Shown here: piece after piece, positions 53,900 to 63,777 of the stretch
Layout: each line of letters starts with the position of its first letter
Numbering within the stretch: the stretch's first letter is position 1
Assembly: GCF_003852495.1 (NCBI RefSeq)
Contig: NZ_QAJI01000004.1
Span: 438,445-502,444 of the forward strand
DNA from: Taibaiella sp. KBW10
GTDB taxonomy: Bacteria; Bacteroidota; Bacteroidia; Chitinophagales; Chitinophagaceae
Length of the DNA: 64,000 bases
Reading direction: 5' to 3'
Translations under genes and position numbers: made by a program
The notes under the pieces: generated by a model
Seen by the model: only the letters and a program-made list of their open reading frames with translations
Told to the model about the DNA's origin: nothing
Databases searched by the model: none

Positions 53900-54703
53900 T
53901 TATAATGGTTTCGTCGCTTTTAAGGCATATACCATCGGGATTTTATGCTCCAGATGGGCAATGCGGAACTTACCGGGTTCAAATTCCACCGTATTGAAAA
54001 AACAGTTATAGGGAGCATAATCATACTCATTAAAACAGTCTATCGACAGTTTATTCCCGATCAGGCTAGTCAATACTTCGGCAATCCCGTGGTTCCAGTT
54101 CACATAAGACAGGTTAATGTCGGCTTCCCTGTCGGCATAAGTACCCTCCTGGGTTTCCAGGATCGGCCCGGAATTAAAATAATCGTAGCCTACTTTTGTA
54201 AACTGATCATCAAACATCCAGACTACCGGGTGAAATTCCGCAAAAACGAATTGCCCCCCGGGTTTCAGGTATTGTGCCACGATGTTTGCCCAACGGTCCA
54301 GATCCGGTAACCAACCGATCGTACCATAACTGGTAAACACAATATCAAATTGCGTATCCAAATGCTGTGGCAAGTCATAAAGAGCACAACAAACAAACGT
54401 TGCATCTTCACCCGTTTGCGCCGCTAATTCCCGCGCGCGTTCAATCGCCTCGTCCGATAAGTCTACACCGGTTACTTTGGCGCCCATACGCGCTAAAGAA
54501 ATACTATCCTGTCCGAAATGACATTGGAGATGTAAGACCGTCTTGCCTTTAAGATCACCCAAAAGCGCCAGCTCGATTTCTTTCAAAGACGTTTTTCCCT
54601 GCAGAAAGCCGGCTACATCATAAAATTCAGAGCTGAGGTGACTTGCCACCCGCTCATTCCAGGATTGTTTATTAATAGCAATATAATTAATTTGATCGCT
54701 CAT
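53900..54703 (-). CDS. Class I SAM-dependent methyltransferase
   Basis: A 267-residue cytoplasmic enzyme with motif I VLHLQCHFGQDSISLARMGA (H-x-G-x-D variant), motif II VTGVDLSDEAIERA (acidic D for the ribose) and motif IV DIVFTSYGTIGWLPD. The N-terminal NKQSWNERVASHL is common in this subgroup. The substrate is unknown. The upstream GNAT gene overlaps its start by 17 bp, so both are translated from one message. Confidence 0.92.
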   Translation of the reverse strand: MSDQINYIAINKQSWNERVASHLSSEFYDVAGFLQGKTSLKEIELALLGDLKGKTVLHLQCHFGQDSISLARMGAKVTGVDLSDEAIERARELAAQTGEDATFVCCALYDLPQHLDTQFDIVFTSYGTIGWLPDLDRWANIVAQYLKPGGQFVFAEFHPVVWMFDDQFTKVGYDYFNSGPILETQEGTYADREADINLSYVNWNHGIAEVLTSLIGNKLSIDCFNEYDYAPYNCFFNTVEFEPGKFRIAHLEHKIPMVYALKATKPL

Positions 54704-55208
54704 AATCTGTTCTTCTTACAGCGTATATCAGTTCGTCGATATAACGTCCATTTTTAAAAATAGTGTTTTTCATATGGGCTTCTAAAAGAAAGCCATTTTT
54801 TATCAAAACGCTTTGGGAAACGATATTATTACCAAAGGTCTTTGCAAATATACGATTGATATCGAATGCTTTAAAGGCAAAGACAATCATCTGCGGAATG
54901 GCCCTACTGATAATACCCCTACCCCAATACGTTTCGCCCAACCAATAACCCAGTTCGGCATTTTTACGCATAATATCTGTTTGTGGATGAATACCAATAC
55001 CACCCACCGCCTTACCATTTACTTCAATAGCAAAGATATGAACGGGGTCTGCTAGTGTGGCGAATTCAATAAAAGACAGTCCTTTCTCTCTGGTATAAGG
55101 ATATGGAAACATATCCGTCATAAACTGAGCGATATTAGGGTTGTTAGCCTGTTCCAACAGGCTATCCAGATCTGTTTTTTGCCAGGGCCTTAAAAGAAAA
55201 TCTGTCAT
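54687..55208 (-). CDS. GNAT-family N-acetyltransferase (RimJ/RimL-like)
   Basis: A 173-residue enzyme that moves an acetyl group from acetyl-CoA. Visible are the RimJ-type opening LLRPWQKTDLDSLLEQANNP, the strand VGGIGIHPQTD, AELGYWLGETYWGRGIISRA (acetyl-CoA pyrophosphate loop) and FAKTFGNNIVSQSVLIKNGF. A TTG at 55229 is in frame, but the ATG at 55208 gives the normal start. Overlaps the methyltransferase gene by 17 bp. Confidence 0.92.
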   Translation of the reverse strand: MTDFLLRPWQKTDLDSLLEQANNPNIAQFMTDMFPYPYTREKGLSFIEFATLADPVHIFAIEVNGKAVGGIGIHPQTDIMRKNAELGYWLGETYWGRGIISRAIPQMIVFAFKAFDINRIFAKTFGNNIVSQSVLIKNGFLLEAHMKNTIFKNGRYIDELIYAVRRTDYERSN

Positions 55209-55341
55209 GCTAATTGTTTGCTGAGCCAATTCCGCTCATGGTTACTTGAAGTATATCTATTGTTTTTTATTAGTCGCAAAGACTTCTGTCAACGTATGTT
55301 TTACTGCCATAAGCTTTGTAAACACCGATTGCAACATAAAA

Positions 55342-56034
55342 TTATTCCGGTTTATATTTTAAAAAGATACCCGTATCAAAAGCCGTCCATAAACAAGCCT
55401 TTTGCCCACAGGCTTTTAGCGCATTATTGGACCAAGTATTACAGGTGCCAAACAGGCTGTAGCTTCCTACTGCTTCATAAAAGGCATCATTCCGCCCATA
55501 GTTGGCATTGGTCACAATGTGTTTAAAATGCCCGCTGCTATCCGTTTGGAATGTTTTCCTAATATAAGAAATTAACCGTGAATATTGTACTTCGCTGATC
55601 ATGATTTTGCGGCAACGCGCTCCTTCGGTCATAGTCTTATAATAAGTAGCGTGAATGGCGGTATTCCCTAAGCCAAAAACAGCTTTAAAGGCAACGGAGG
55701 CTTTCAGGTCTGACCATTCGGGTGTCTCGAGATAAAAACCTTTATCACCCCAGCCCATGGCCAGGTAAGGCAAAGCGGTATCGTTGGCAAGGGTATTGCT
55801 GTAGCGGATCTCTTGTGTCCAATCCATCTGCTCCGTTTTCGCAGGCATTACGATATCGGTATGCACCCCGTTTGTAAGGATATAAATCGCTATTTCTTCC
55901 GGGGCATCCGGTTCTTTTTTCACCGTAATACGTGCAGTAATATACTCCACCGATAAATAGAGCAATATTAAAATAACAAAAGCGAGCACACTTTTGCCTA
56001 GAATAATCAAGGTATTTTTTAGGGTACGATTCAT
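55342..56034 (-). CDS. TIGR02117 / DUF2459 family membrane-anchored protein
   Basis: A 230-residue protein with an N-terminal membrane helix (about 8-28, TLIILGKSVLAFVILILLYLSV split at 18) and a periplasmic domain. The domain carries the family marks: TNGVHTDIVMPAK, MGWGDKGFYLETPEW, AIHATYYK, and GTCNTWSNNALKACGQKA. The family is of unknown function and is sometimes found near urease genes; none are here. C and H residues in the GTCNTW and HTD segments hint at a hydrolase-like site. Confidence 0.88.
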   Translation of the reverse strand: MNRTLKNTLIILGKSVLAFVILILLYLSVEYITARITVKKEPDAPEEIAIYILTNGVHTDIVMPAKTEQMDWTQEIRYSNTLANDTALPYLAMGWGDKGFYLETPEWSDLKASVAFKAVFGLGNTAIHATYYKTMTEGARCRKIMISEVQYSRLISYIRKTFQTDSSGHFKHIVTNANYGRNDAFYEAVGSYSLFGTCNTWSNNALKACGQKACLWTAFDTGIFLKYKPE

Positions 56035-56105
56035 ATCGGGGCTTTAGAATAAACAAATGTATATTGCTTTATACCCTGTTATCTCAAATGGTAACCCTTT
56101 TCAAT

Positions 56106-56528
56106 TCAGGATTTACGAAGTAATTTTTCAATTGCTTCTTTATAGCCCTCAAGGCCTTTTCCTGTAATCATGTGCTGTGCATACGCTGCTGTGTACGTAT
56201 GTTGCCTATAGGCTTCTCTTTGATAAATATCCGAAATATGCACTTCTATAATGGGCATATCCAGGCAAGCCAAAGCATCTGCAAGGGCAATGCTGGTATG
56301 ACCATAAGCGGCTGGATTAAGTATCAGGCCGTCATACTGCCCTATCATCAACTGCAGTTCATCAATCAATGCACCTTCATGATTACTCTGGAAATAAGAG
56401 AGCGTCACCTCCGGAAAGTGAGCACTTAATGTTGCAAAATAATCTTCAAAACGAGTGCTGCCATATAACTCCGGCTGTCTTGTACCCAATAAATTCAGAT
56501 TGGGGCCATTCATAATTTTGATCTTCAT
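56106..56528 (-). CDS. aroQ: 3-dehydroquinate dehydratase, type II
   Basis: A 140-residue shikimate-pathway enzyme. The catalytic tyrosine lies in GPNLNLLGTRQPELYG (Y22), with R17 in the flexible loop. The substrate-binding NPAAYGHTSIALADAL and EVHISDIYQREAYR complete the site. Length is typical. It is a single gene, divergent from the M13 peptidase gene. Confidence 0.96.
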   Translation of the reverse strand: MKIKIMNGPNLNLLGTRQPELYGSTRFEDYFATLSAHFPEVTLSYFQSNHEGALIDELQLMIGQYDGLILNPAAYGHTSIALADALACLDMPIIEVHISDIYQREAYRQHTYTAAYAQHMITGKGLEGYKEAIEKLLRKS

Positions 56529-56664
56529 ATACTTTATTACAGGTTTACAGAAATCTTATACGTATTAATATTATATAAATCCCCCTTATTTTACCCCTTG
56601 CGAAATTACGTTCTTAAGCTACAATAAGTTATTTTTACCTTCAAAATATAAAATTTCAAGAAAA

Positions 56665-58722
56665 ATGAAGTTCCAAAAAATAGTTTTAGCCACTTACCTG
56701 ATGTGTGGTAGTGCTATGCTTAGTCAGTTGCATGCACAAGGGGAATTGAACACCTCTGCTAAAGATTTCAAATTTATTGATCCCAAAAACATGGACCTGT
56801 CGGTGAAGCCGGGAGACAATTTCTTTGAATATGCCAATGGTGCCTGGTTAAGAACTACTGAAATCCCGGGAGACAAAACCCGCTGGGGCAGTTTTGATGA
56901 ATTAAGAGACAGAACAAATAAAGCCGTACAAAAATTATTGGTTGATGTAAGCAGTGGTAGTAATGCAGCTAAAGGCACAAAAGAATATAATGTAGCCAGC
57001 TTTTACAAAAGCGGTATGAATACTGAGGCGATCAACAAACTTGGGGTAAACGCCATCAAACCGGAACTGGATGCGATCAAAGGCATTAAAACACCACAAC
57101 AAATCCTGGATGTGGTAACGATGCTTACAAAGAAAGGAATCCAAACGGTGATGAACGGATATATCGGACCTGATGATAAAGATGTAACCAAGATAATTGT
57201 ACAATTTGGTCAGGGTGGTCTTGGTTTACCTTCTAAAGATTATTATACCGATAAAGATGAAAATGCGGTAAAAAACAGAGCAGCTTATACCAAATACATT
57301 ACGGATATCTTAATCGCTTCCGGACAAACGGCTGCTGAAGCCGCTAAGAATGCAACTGCTGTATTTGCTTTGGAAAGCAAATTGGCTACCGCTTCTTATT
57401 TCCCTACAGAAATGCGCGATCCACAAAAGATGTATAATAAATTTTCTTTAGCCGCATTTTCTAAACAAACACCAAATATTAACTGGAGTACGCTGTTTGG
57501 TAAATTAGGTATTAAAGGTCAATCAGAAATGCTGATCAGTAATCCCAATTACTACAAAGCGGTTTCTAAAGAAATCACGGCTACTCCATTGGCTAGCTGG
57601 AAACAATATTTATTGTTCCATACCCTGAGCCATATGTCTCCTTATTTAAGCGACAATTTCGAAAACCTGAGTTTCGAATTTTACGGTAAAACCTTAAGTG
57701 GACAAAAAATGCAAACACCCCGTTGGGAGCGCGTAATGGGTGTGATCAACGGAAGCATCGGTGATCAGCTGGGACAATTATATGTAGACAAAAACTTTCA
57801 GCCGGAAGCAAAAGAAAAAATGCTGGAATTGGTGAATAACCTTCAAGTCGCCTTTGGAGACAGAATTAAACAGTTAGACTGGATGAGTGCTGCTACCAAG
57901 ACTAAGGCCATGACCAAGCTGAACTCTTTCATGAAGAAAATCGGATATCCCGACAAATGGAAAGACTATAGCGCACTCACGATTACAGAAAACAACTATG
58001 CACAGAATGTCTTAAAGGCATCTGCTTTTGAATATGACTATTACCTGTCTAAATTGGGTAAACCGGTAGACAGAACAGAATGGGGCATGACGCCGAATAC
58101 AGTAAATGCTTATTATAACCCGGCATTTAACGAAATCGTTTTCCCTGCTGCCATTTTACAATTCCCCTTCTTCGACTTCAATGCTGATGATGCGGTAAAC
58201 TATGGTGGTATCGGTGCGGTGATCGGGCATGAGATGACCCACGGTTTTGATGACCAGGGAGCACAATATGCTGCCGATGGTAACCTTAAAAACTGGTGGA
58301 CTCCAGAAGATGAAAAGAAATTCAAAGGAAAAACACAGGTTGTCGTAAACCAGTTCAACAGCTATAAAGTACTGGATACAGTAGCAGTAAACGGAGAGCT
58401 GACTTTGGGTGAAAACATCGCGGATTTGGGTGGACTGGCTGTTGCCTATGAAGCATTTAAGAAAACGAAACAAGGACAAAGTTCTGAGAAAATAGATGGC
58501 TTTAGCCCCGATCAACGCTTTTTCTTAAGCTGGGCACAGATCTGGAGAGGAAAAGCTACCGATAAGCGTACTTTACAGCTGATCAAGATCGATCCGCACT
58601 CTCCGGGTGTATGGAGAGCAATTGGTCCTTTGAGCAATTTTGAACCTTTCTATAAAGCATTCAACATTCAACCCGGCGACAAAATGTACCGTCCGGAAAA
58701 TGAAAGAGCTAAAATCTGGTAA
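56665..58722 (+). CDS. M13-family (neprilysin-like) zinc metallopeptidase
   Basis: A 685-residue secreted peptidase with a signal peptide (1-24, ending LHA). The zinc site is complete: H522-E-M-T-H526 in GHEMTHGFDDQG and E583 in ENIADLGG, with D587 as the supporting acid. The substrate-binding VNAYYNP strand (N-A-Y/F-Y) precedes it. The C-terminus ends in KIW, close to the usual W of the family. It is probably periplasmic or outer-membrane associated (no lipobox) and degrades peptides. A strong terminator follows. Confidence 0.94.
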   Translation: MKFQKIVLATYLMCGSAMLSQLHAQGELNTSAKDFKFIDPKNMDLSVKPGDNFFEYANGAWLRTTEIPGDKTRWGSFDELRDRTNKAVQKLLVDVSSGSNAAKGTKEYNVASFYKSGMNTEAINKLGVNAIKPELDAIKGIKTPQQILDVVTMLTKKGIQTVMNGYIGPDDKDVTKIIVQFGQGGLGLPSKDYYTDKDENAVKNRAAYTKYITDILIASGQTAAEAAKNATAVFALESKLATASYFPTEMRDPQKMYNKFSLAAFSKQTPNINWSTLFGKLGIKGQSEMLISNPNYYKAVSKEITATPLASWKQYLLFHTLSHMSPYLSDNFENLSFEFYGKTLSGQKMQTPRWERVMGVINGSIGDQLGQLYVDKNFQPEAKEKMLELVNNLQVAFGDRIKQLDWMSAATKTKAMTKLNSFMKKIGYPDKWKDYSALTITENNYAQNVLKASAFEYDYYLSKLGKPVDRTEWGMTPNTVNAYYNPAFNEIVFPAAILQFPFFDFNADDAVNYGGIGAVIGHEMTHGFDDQGAQYAADGNLKNWWTPEDEKKFKGKTQVVVNQFNSYKVLDTVAVNGELTLGENIADLGGLAVAYEAFKKTKQGQSSEKIDGFSPDQRFFLSWAQIWRGKATDKRTLQLIKIDPHSPGVWRAIGPLSNFEPFYKAFNIQPGDKMYRPENERAKIW

Positions 58723-58740
58723 TCCGGATAAATTATATAA

Positions 58741-58776
58741 AAATGAAAGCGCCCGAATGATCGGGCGCTTTCATTT
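58741..58776. terminator. Terminator after the M13 peptidase gene
   Basis: 16-bp perfect arms 58741-58756 and 58761-58776 around a 4-nt loop, followed by a T run on the plus strand; it also serves the convergent M14 gene. Confidence 0.93.
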
Positions 58777-58795
58777 TTATATAACATTTAGGTTT

Positions 58796-61180
58796 TTATG
58801 GTAACACAATCATCTTCTTGACCTCTGACCTAAGCCCTTGGTCAGAAACAATATGGTAGAAATATACACCACTGCTGTATGGGCGCAGATCCAAATCGAA
58901 GCTTTCTGTTCCCGGATTTAATCGCTCTTGAACGATGATTCTTCCAGTCGCATCGGTTATGTTCAAGTAATATTGGTGCTTTTTTTGCGGCAACTTGTAT
59001 ACAATCCGCGTATTGGTCGTACAGGGATTCGGTACATTTTGTAAGGTAATACCCGATAACTGCCGTTCCTTAATTCCCACATTACCCCCTATCTTCACCA
59101 CCGCCATTTCATCAAAATAAAAACCATCTTTCTCTCCTCCCGGGTCTGATTTTAAGGTAAAGCGTATGTTTATTTTCTTGCCCAGATAATCCTTCAGGTC
59201 AATATATTCTTTAACCCATTCCGATTGGCTACCATCATAAATAGCTTTCCTGTTGTTTTGTCTTTCACTACCCAAATGACTGAACCGTCCACAAAGGATA
59301 TTATAACTGCCATTTTCTTGAGCAGCAGAAACGGTTACATCATCATAGCTTTTTTCAATATCCCATTTTGCATAAAAAGAAAGATAAGCTGCCGAAGCAC
59401 CGGTAAGATCAATAGCCGTAGATGTGGTCACATTACTCGTACTCGACGCAGTATAATCGCCATTAGGACTTTCGGTAATGCTACCGCCGGGCGTTTGGAA
59501 CTGAGTAGTAGAAACACCCCAACCATCACTGCTTTGTAGTCCGGCCATACTACTACCATTATTATGGAAAGCCGTATCGCCTGTTCCTATGTAACGGGTT
59601 ACGGTATCGGAATGGCTAAAGCCATCCGCATTTTCCCATTTAAGGGCAAAACGAACCGTACTGCCCGGCGCGGCGCTGCTTATAATATTATATCCTATAG
59701 AATCTGCATAGTTTATTAAATGATCGGGATTATTAAACGTAACGGGCGCCACAAAACTGATATTCGATGTAACAGGGATAAGTGATACCGTAAAGTTGCT
59801 GGTTCCCAGACCCACTCTCTTTAAGTTAAGGTGTACCCGTCCGGTGCCTACTTTCATAAACGGAGCATCGGTGCTGAATAATTCAGCAAAGGGAGTGGCG
59901 AATTTTGCAAGATCCAGATTTTGATCCATCGTTTGCTTGGCAATTGGAATAATGCGGTTTGACATTGGCCAAAAGCCATCGCTTTCGTTTCCGGCTTCCG
60001 GTGTCATGGAAAAAATTTTGGGTTTTGACGTCTGCTCTCCATACATCCAGTCGTCACTATCTCCATTCACCACATAACCAACTGTTTCATTTCCTGTGCC
60101 GGCTACAAATCCGCTACAGGAGGTCAGATCCTTTCCAAAATGCCTGAATGCAAGGGAGTCTGGCGTCTCCGCAGAAGGAATATGCCCCCAGGGATAAATA
60201 AGCAGGTTACTAAAGGTATGTGCATTTAAAGCCATTTTAAAAGAATGGCTGTTACAAAAAGCACGCATTATCTGTGTTTCCGGCTCAGAGAAACCTGCGG
60301 TACCCTTGTAGCTTTCATCTTGTGAATCATTAGAAGAACCTAAATTATCATAACCCCAAAACTGACCGTAGTTCCTGTTAATATCTACACCAAAACTGCC
60401 ATCCCCATTATTTCTGCGGTTCTTGCGCCACATACCGCCGCCATTGGGATTAGTGGTTTCATTATAAATGTAGCCATCGGGATTGAGGCAGGGTACAAAA
60501 TACATTTCTGTATGATCTACTAAATATTTTACATAATCATCGGTAGCATAATTTTCCAGCAGATACCACATATAGAATATTAACTGAGATAAAGATTCTG
60601 CTTCACGGGCATGATGTAGTGCAGAGTACATCACTTGTGGCCGCGTGCTGGCGACATCCGCATTTTGGCTGATTTTTACATAGTATATAGGCCGGCCCTC
60701 AATAGTAGTCAAGGTTGTAGAAATAGGCTGTTTTACGGTGATTAAAGTAGGGTATTTACTCCGCATACTATCCAGTGCCCGTAAGAGTTCCTGGTATTTA
60801 TAAAAACCGCCCATTGTGCCTAATTGAAAATTAACAGGTGTTGCATACACTTCACAGGCATCACAACCTTCCCCACCAAAAGCCTTCTGAGTGGTTTGCT
60901 CTTTATTTCTATTGGCATAATAAGTGCTCACATCTTCTATTTGAATTTCATAGGGCAAGCCGGATGCTTTGATCTTTGTGAGCTCCCAGGGAGAAAAATC
61001 AGAAATGAAGTATTGGTCTTTTTTAAAAGTTCCGTGATCAACGGCGATACCCGCTTCAGCTAATTGTTTCAGGCCATCAGTACCTGTGGTAATCTTTACC
61101 CGGGAATAGATTTCCGGGGTTTGCGCATACATACTGCTACTGATTAGCAACAGAAAGAACGCATAGAAAAATTTAGTCAT
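58796..61180 (-). CDS. M14-family zinc carboxypeptidase with T9SS sorting domain
   Basis: A 794-residue secreted enzyme: signal peptide 1-20 (ending YAQ), a propeptide-like region to about 115, and the M14 catalytic domain (about 120-430). Zinc ligands H190 and E193 are in SALHHAREAES and H321 in NAHTFSNLL; the substrate-binding DINRNYG has R269, and the catalytic Glu is in MTPEAGNE. Then come a CUB-like beta domain (about 440-700, with FYFDEMAVVKIGG) and a C-terminal Por sorting domain (about 705-794, VPNPCTTNTRIVY, ITDATGRII, SGVYFYHI). It is exported by the type IX system to the surface or medium. Confidence 0.93.
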   Translation of the reverse strand: MTKFFYAFFLLLISSSMYAQTPEIYSRVKITTGTDGLKQLAEAGIAVDHGTFKKDQYFISDFSPWELTKIKASGLPYEIQIEDVSTYYANRNKEQTTQKAFGGEGCDACEVYATPVNFQLGTMGGFYKYQELLRALDSMRSKYPTLITVKQPISTTLTTIEGRPIYYVKISQNADVASTRPQVMYSALHHAREAESLSQLIFYMWYLLENYATDDYVKYLVDHTEMYFVPCLNPDGYIYNETTNPNGGGMWRKNRRNNGDGSFGVDINRNYGQFWGYDNLGSSNDSQDESYKGTAGFSEPETQIMRAFCNSHSFKMALNAHTFSNLLIYPWGHIPSAETPDSLAFRHFGKDLTSCSGFVAGTGNETVGYVVNGDSDDWMYGEQTSKPKIFSMTPEAGNESDGFWPMSNRIIPIAKQTMDQNLDLAKFATPFAELFSTDAPFMKVGTGRVHLNLKRVGLGTSNFTVSLIPVTSNISFVAPVTFNNPDHLINYADSIGYNIISSAAPGSTVRFALKWENADGFSHSDTVTRYIGTGDTAFHNNGSSMAGLQSSDGWGVSTTQFQTPGGSITESPNGDYTASSTSNVTTSTAIDLTGASAAYLSFYAKWDIEKSYDDVTVSAAQENGSYNILCGRFSHLGSERQNNRKAIYDGSQSEWVKEYIDLKDYLGKKINIRFTLKSDPGGEKDGFYFDEMAVVKIGGNVGIKERQLSGITLQNVPNPCTTNTRIVYKLPQKKHQYYLNITDATGRIIVQERLNPGTESFDLDLRPYSSGVYFYHIVSDQGLRSEVKKMIVLP

Positions 61181-61269
61181 AGTAGTGTGTGTTAAAGTGT
61201 AAAATAAATTATATAAAAAAACTTCTATGCAAGATAAAACAAAATTATTATATCCAATATAGGATCATA

Positions 61270-61315
61270 AAAAATAAGCAGATCAGATGCAAAGGCATCC
61301 GGTCTGCTTATTTTT
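61270..61315. terminator. Hairpin terminator after lipA
   Basis: 21-bp arms 61270-61290 and 61295-61315 with two mismatched pairs and a 4-nt loop; A and T runs at the ends. It lies about 60 bp after the minus-strand lipA stop. Confidence 0.8.
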
Positions 61316-61374
61316 ATCCCTATTTTATCCGAAACAGCTTGTAAAAAGTGTCCACGGGGAAAACGGAAAATATC

Positions 61375-62343
61375 CTACAGCGCTATCTGTAACTTTTGTT
61401 CTTGTTCCCATTGGGTTTTACCATAGCCGGGTATAACGTGTCTTTCACTATGATAAGAAGAGCGTACTAAAGGACCGCTTTCAACATAATCAATACCCAT
61501 TTTATAGCCTTCTTCTCTGTAAAAAGCAAATTCATCGGGATGTACAAAACGTATTACCGGTAAATGCTTTGGTGTGGGTTGTAAATATTGCCCTATGGTA
61601 ACCACATCACATCCATTCTCTTTCAGTGCATGCAAAGTCTCCAATACTTCTTCTTTTTCCTCTCCGATACCCAGCATAATACCGCTTTTGGTGCGTACAC
61701 CGGCATCATGCAGACGACGAATCACTTCAAGGCTACGGTGATATTTTGCCTGTATCCTTACTTTACGGGTCATCCGTTCTACCGTTTCCACATTATGCGA
61801 AATCACTTCAGGAGCTACATCAATTACATTTTGCAGGTTCTTCCAATCTCCTCTGAAATCCGGGATCAGCGTTTCTAAAGTCGTTTGTGGATTTAAGGCT
61901 TTTACAGCTTTAATCGTATTAGCCCAGATAATAGAACCCCCATCTTTTAATTCATCCCTGTCTACAGAGGTAATTACGGCATGTTTTACTTTCATCAGGT
62001 GGATTGCCTCTGCTACGCGCTGTGGCTCATCCCAATCTACCGCCTCCGGTCTGCCCGTTGCTACGGCACAGAAGCCGCAACTGCGGGTGCAGATATTACC
62101 CAAGATCATAAACGTTGCAGTACCCTCTCCCCAGCATTCACCCATATTAGGGCAATTACCGCTTTCACAGATGGTATGTAATTTATGATTATCTACTAAT
62201 CCTCTTACGTGTTTATATCCCTCTCCGGTAGGCAACTTCACACGAAGCCAATTGGGTTTTTTGGCCTTCCCGTTTACATAAGTTACTTCCTCTTCTTTAT
62301 TTCTTGCTGCAGTCACAGCAGAAATCACCGGTAATTCTATCAT
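61375..62343 (-). CDS. lipA: Lipoyl synthase
   Basis: A 322-residue radical SAM enzyme that inserts two sulphurs into protein-bound octanoyl groups. Both iron-sulphur clusters are readable: the auxiliary cluster with C59, C64 and C70 ([12 protein letters not shown]), and the radical SAM cluster C85-x3-C89-x2-C92. The C-terminal RSSYHSE motif, which holds the unique serine ligand, is present. It supplies lipoate to complexes such as the branched-chain dehydrogenase encoded at 25878-27929. Two envelope genes lie upstream on the same strand with 39- and 27-bp gaps. Confidence 0.97.
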   Translation of the reverse strand: MIELPVISAVTAARNKEEEVTYVNGKAKKPNWLRVKLPTGEGYKHVRGLVDNHKLHTICESGNCPNMGECWGEGTATFMILGNICTRSCGFCAVATGRPEAVDWDEPQRVAEAIHLMKVKHAVITSVDRDELKDGGSIIWANTIKAVKALNPQTTLETLIPDFRGDWKNLQNVIDVAPEVISHNVETVERMTRKVRIQAKYHRSLEVIRRLHDAGVRTKSGIMLGIGEEKEEVLETLHALKENGCDVVTIGQYLQPTPKHLPVIRFVHPDEFAFYREEGYKMGIDYVESGPLVRSSYHSERHVIPGYGKTQWEQEQKLQIAL

Positions 62344-62382
62344 GTATTATATTAATTTATTCAAAACACTTTGGCAAAGTTC

Positions 62383-62844
62383 CTAAAATTTAAGTCTTAA
62401 ACCAAGTCCATTTTCACTTAAACCTAATTCTACCTGCAGCTTTCTGTTTGCGCTGCTCAAACCTTCATTATAGTGGTGTACCGCGCTCCGTAAATGCCGC
62501 TTATAGGCAAGGTCACAAGGAATACTAATAGTTATGGCGGCGGAGCCGGCACAAAGCAAGTATATATTCATCGGTTGCCCTGCTATTGCACCACCTATTT
62601 GCGAACCGATCAAGGCGCCACCAATGATACTAAAAATCATGGACGCGTCCTGATTCGTACCCGATTTAACTACTGCATGATAGGCAATCGGATCATTTTT
62701 CGTTATGTACAATAAGTCTTTACGGCTTTGTGACACACCTTTGTAAAATACCTTTCTGCCGGACAATTGCAGCGGCTGATTTTGGGCCGAAACAGTTGTT
62801 GTACTAAAAAACAATAAAAAGACTACGCTTATCTTTTGAATCAT
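62383..62844 (-). CDS. Secreted or membrane-associated protein of unknown function
   Basis: A 153-residue protein with a signal peptide (1-20, ending VSA). The mature part has YKGVSQSRKDLLYIT and a glycine-rich hydrophobic stretch at about 68-100 (IFSIIGGALIGSQIGGAIAG). The stretch resembles a glycine-zipper membrane segment. No family is recognised with certainty. It may be co-transcribed with its neighbours on both sides. Confidence 0.7.
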   Translation of the reverse strand: MIQKISVVFLLFFSTTTVSAQNQPLQLSGRKVFYKGVSQSRKDLLYITKNDPIAYHAVVKSGTNQDASMIFSIIGGALIGSQIGGAIAGQPMNIYLLCAGSAAITISIPCDLAYKRHLRSAVHHYNEGLSSANRKLQVELGLSENGLGLRLKF

Positions 62845-62871
62845 ATATGCCGGTGCCTGAACTATCCTTTT

Positions 62872-63738
62872 TTATTTTTTCCAGCCGATTTCGAAAGCCG
62901 CATAAGCATTCAAAAATACGGATTTAGGGTCCTGAAAAGCCATTTGGTGAATTTTGGAAAAGTATACTTCCACATTCATCCCTACTTCAACGCCTGCTAA
63001 TCTTTTGCGCTTATCGGCATAGTCAAACTTCAATCCGGAGCGCAGGTGTAAACCCGGTACAAACTTCAATTCATCCCATCCTTTACGGTATCCGTATCCA
63101 CCCAGTAAGCGGGTATAAGGAAGTACATCATACACTTTATCCGGATCCAGCTTTATATCTCCCTGAGAGCTTTCAAAATAATAAGGTTTAAGTATCCCCA
63201 AACTAAAACCACCAACGGTAGACCAATGAATAGACACCGTATTGGGCTCGGGTTTCCCGGCAATCAGTTTTTTATAACCTACGCCTATTTTCGCCTGATA
63301 AAATGTATTGATCTTACCATAACGGAACAACTCCGTGCTAAAAGCAGATAATAAAGGATTTTTAAACCTACCGCTACCTTCATAAGCAAACTCACGCATC
63401 TCTTTAGCATGTCGTTTTTCACCAATTTCCAATTGCAAAAACAATACATCAAAATAACGATCTATTTCGTGTTTTTCTCTATCGTTTTTCTTGATGAAGC
63501 CATAGTTATAATAGGCATTCCAACCATCAGTATTGATCCGAAAACCCAAGGCACGCTCTTTGGATAAAGGCTTAGGACCTTTTACCCTCGGCAATTTTTC
63601 CTGGGTATTCACCAAAACGACCGTGTCTGCTACGCGATTTCGATATTGTATTTTCTTACCCTGCTGGGCCTGAACGGAAGTCGTCCCCAAAAGAAGCACA
63701 GAAAATATTAAAGGTAATTTTGTAAATAAGTTCATCAA
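62872..63738 (-). CDS. Probable outer-membrane beta-barrel protein
   Basis: A 288-residue protein: signal peptide 1-24 (ending VQA), a polar segment, and then a series of amphipathic strands (GFRINTDGWNAYYNYGFI, YQAKIGVGYKKLI, GGFSLGILKPYYFES, GVEVGMNVEVYF) ending AAFEIGWKK. This is typical of Bacteroidota porin-like barrels without a named family. The start may be the second Met. First gene of a possible three-gene unit with the 153-aa protein and lipA. Confidence 0.78.
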   Translation of the reverse strand: MMNLFTKLPLIFSVLLLGTTSVQAQQGKKIQYRNRVADTVVLVNTQEKLPRVKGPKPLSKERALGFRINTDGWNAYYNYGFIKKNDREKHEIDRYFDVLFLQLEIGEKRHAKEMREFAYEGSGRFKNPLLSAFSTELFRYGKINTFYQAKIGVGYKKLIAGKPEPNTVSIHWSTVGGFSLGILKPYYFESSQGDIKLDPDKVYDVLPYTRLLGGYGYRKGWDELKFVPGLHLRSGLKFDYADKRKRLAGVEVGMNVEVYFSKIHQMAFQDPKSVFLNAYAAFEIGWKK

Positions 63739-63746
63739 ATGCGATT

Positions 63747-63754
63747 TATCTTTG
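63747..63754 (+). promoter_or_regulatory. -7 promoter element of the OsmC-family gene
   Basis: TATCTTTG, 24 bp before the ATG at 63778. A TTTG lies at 63719-63722, but the spacing of 24 bp is longer than usual. Confidence 0.5.
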
Positions 63755-63777
63755 TAAATTTATAAGAAAAATTTCAA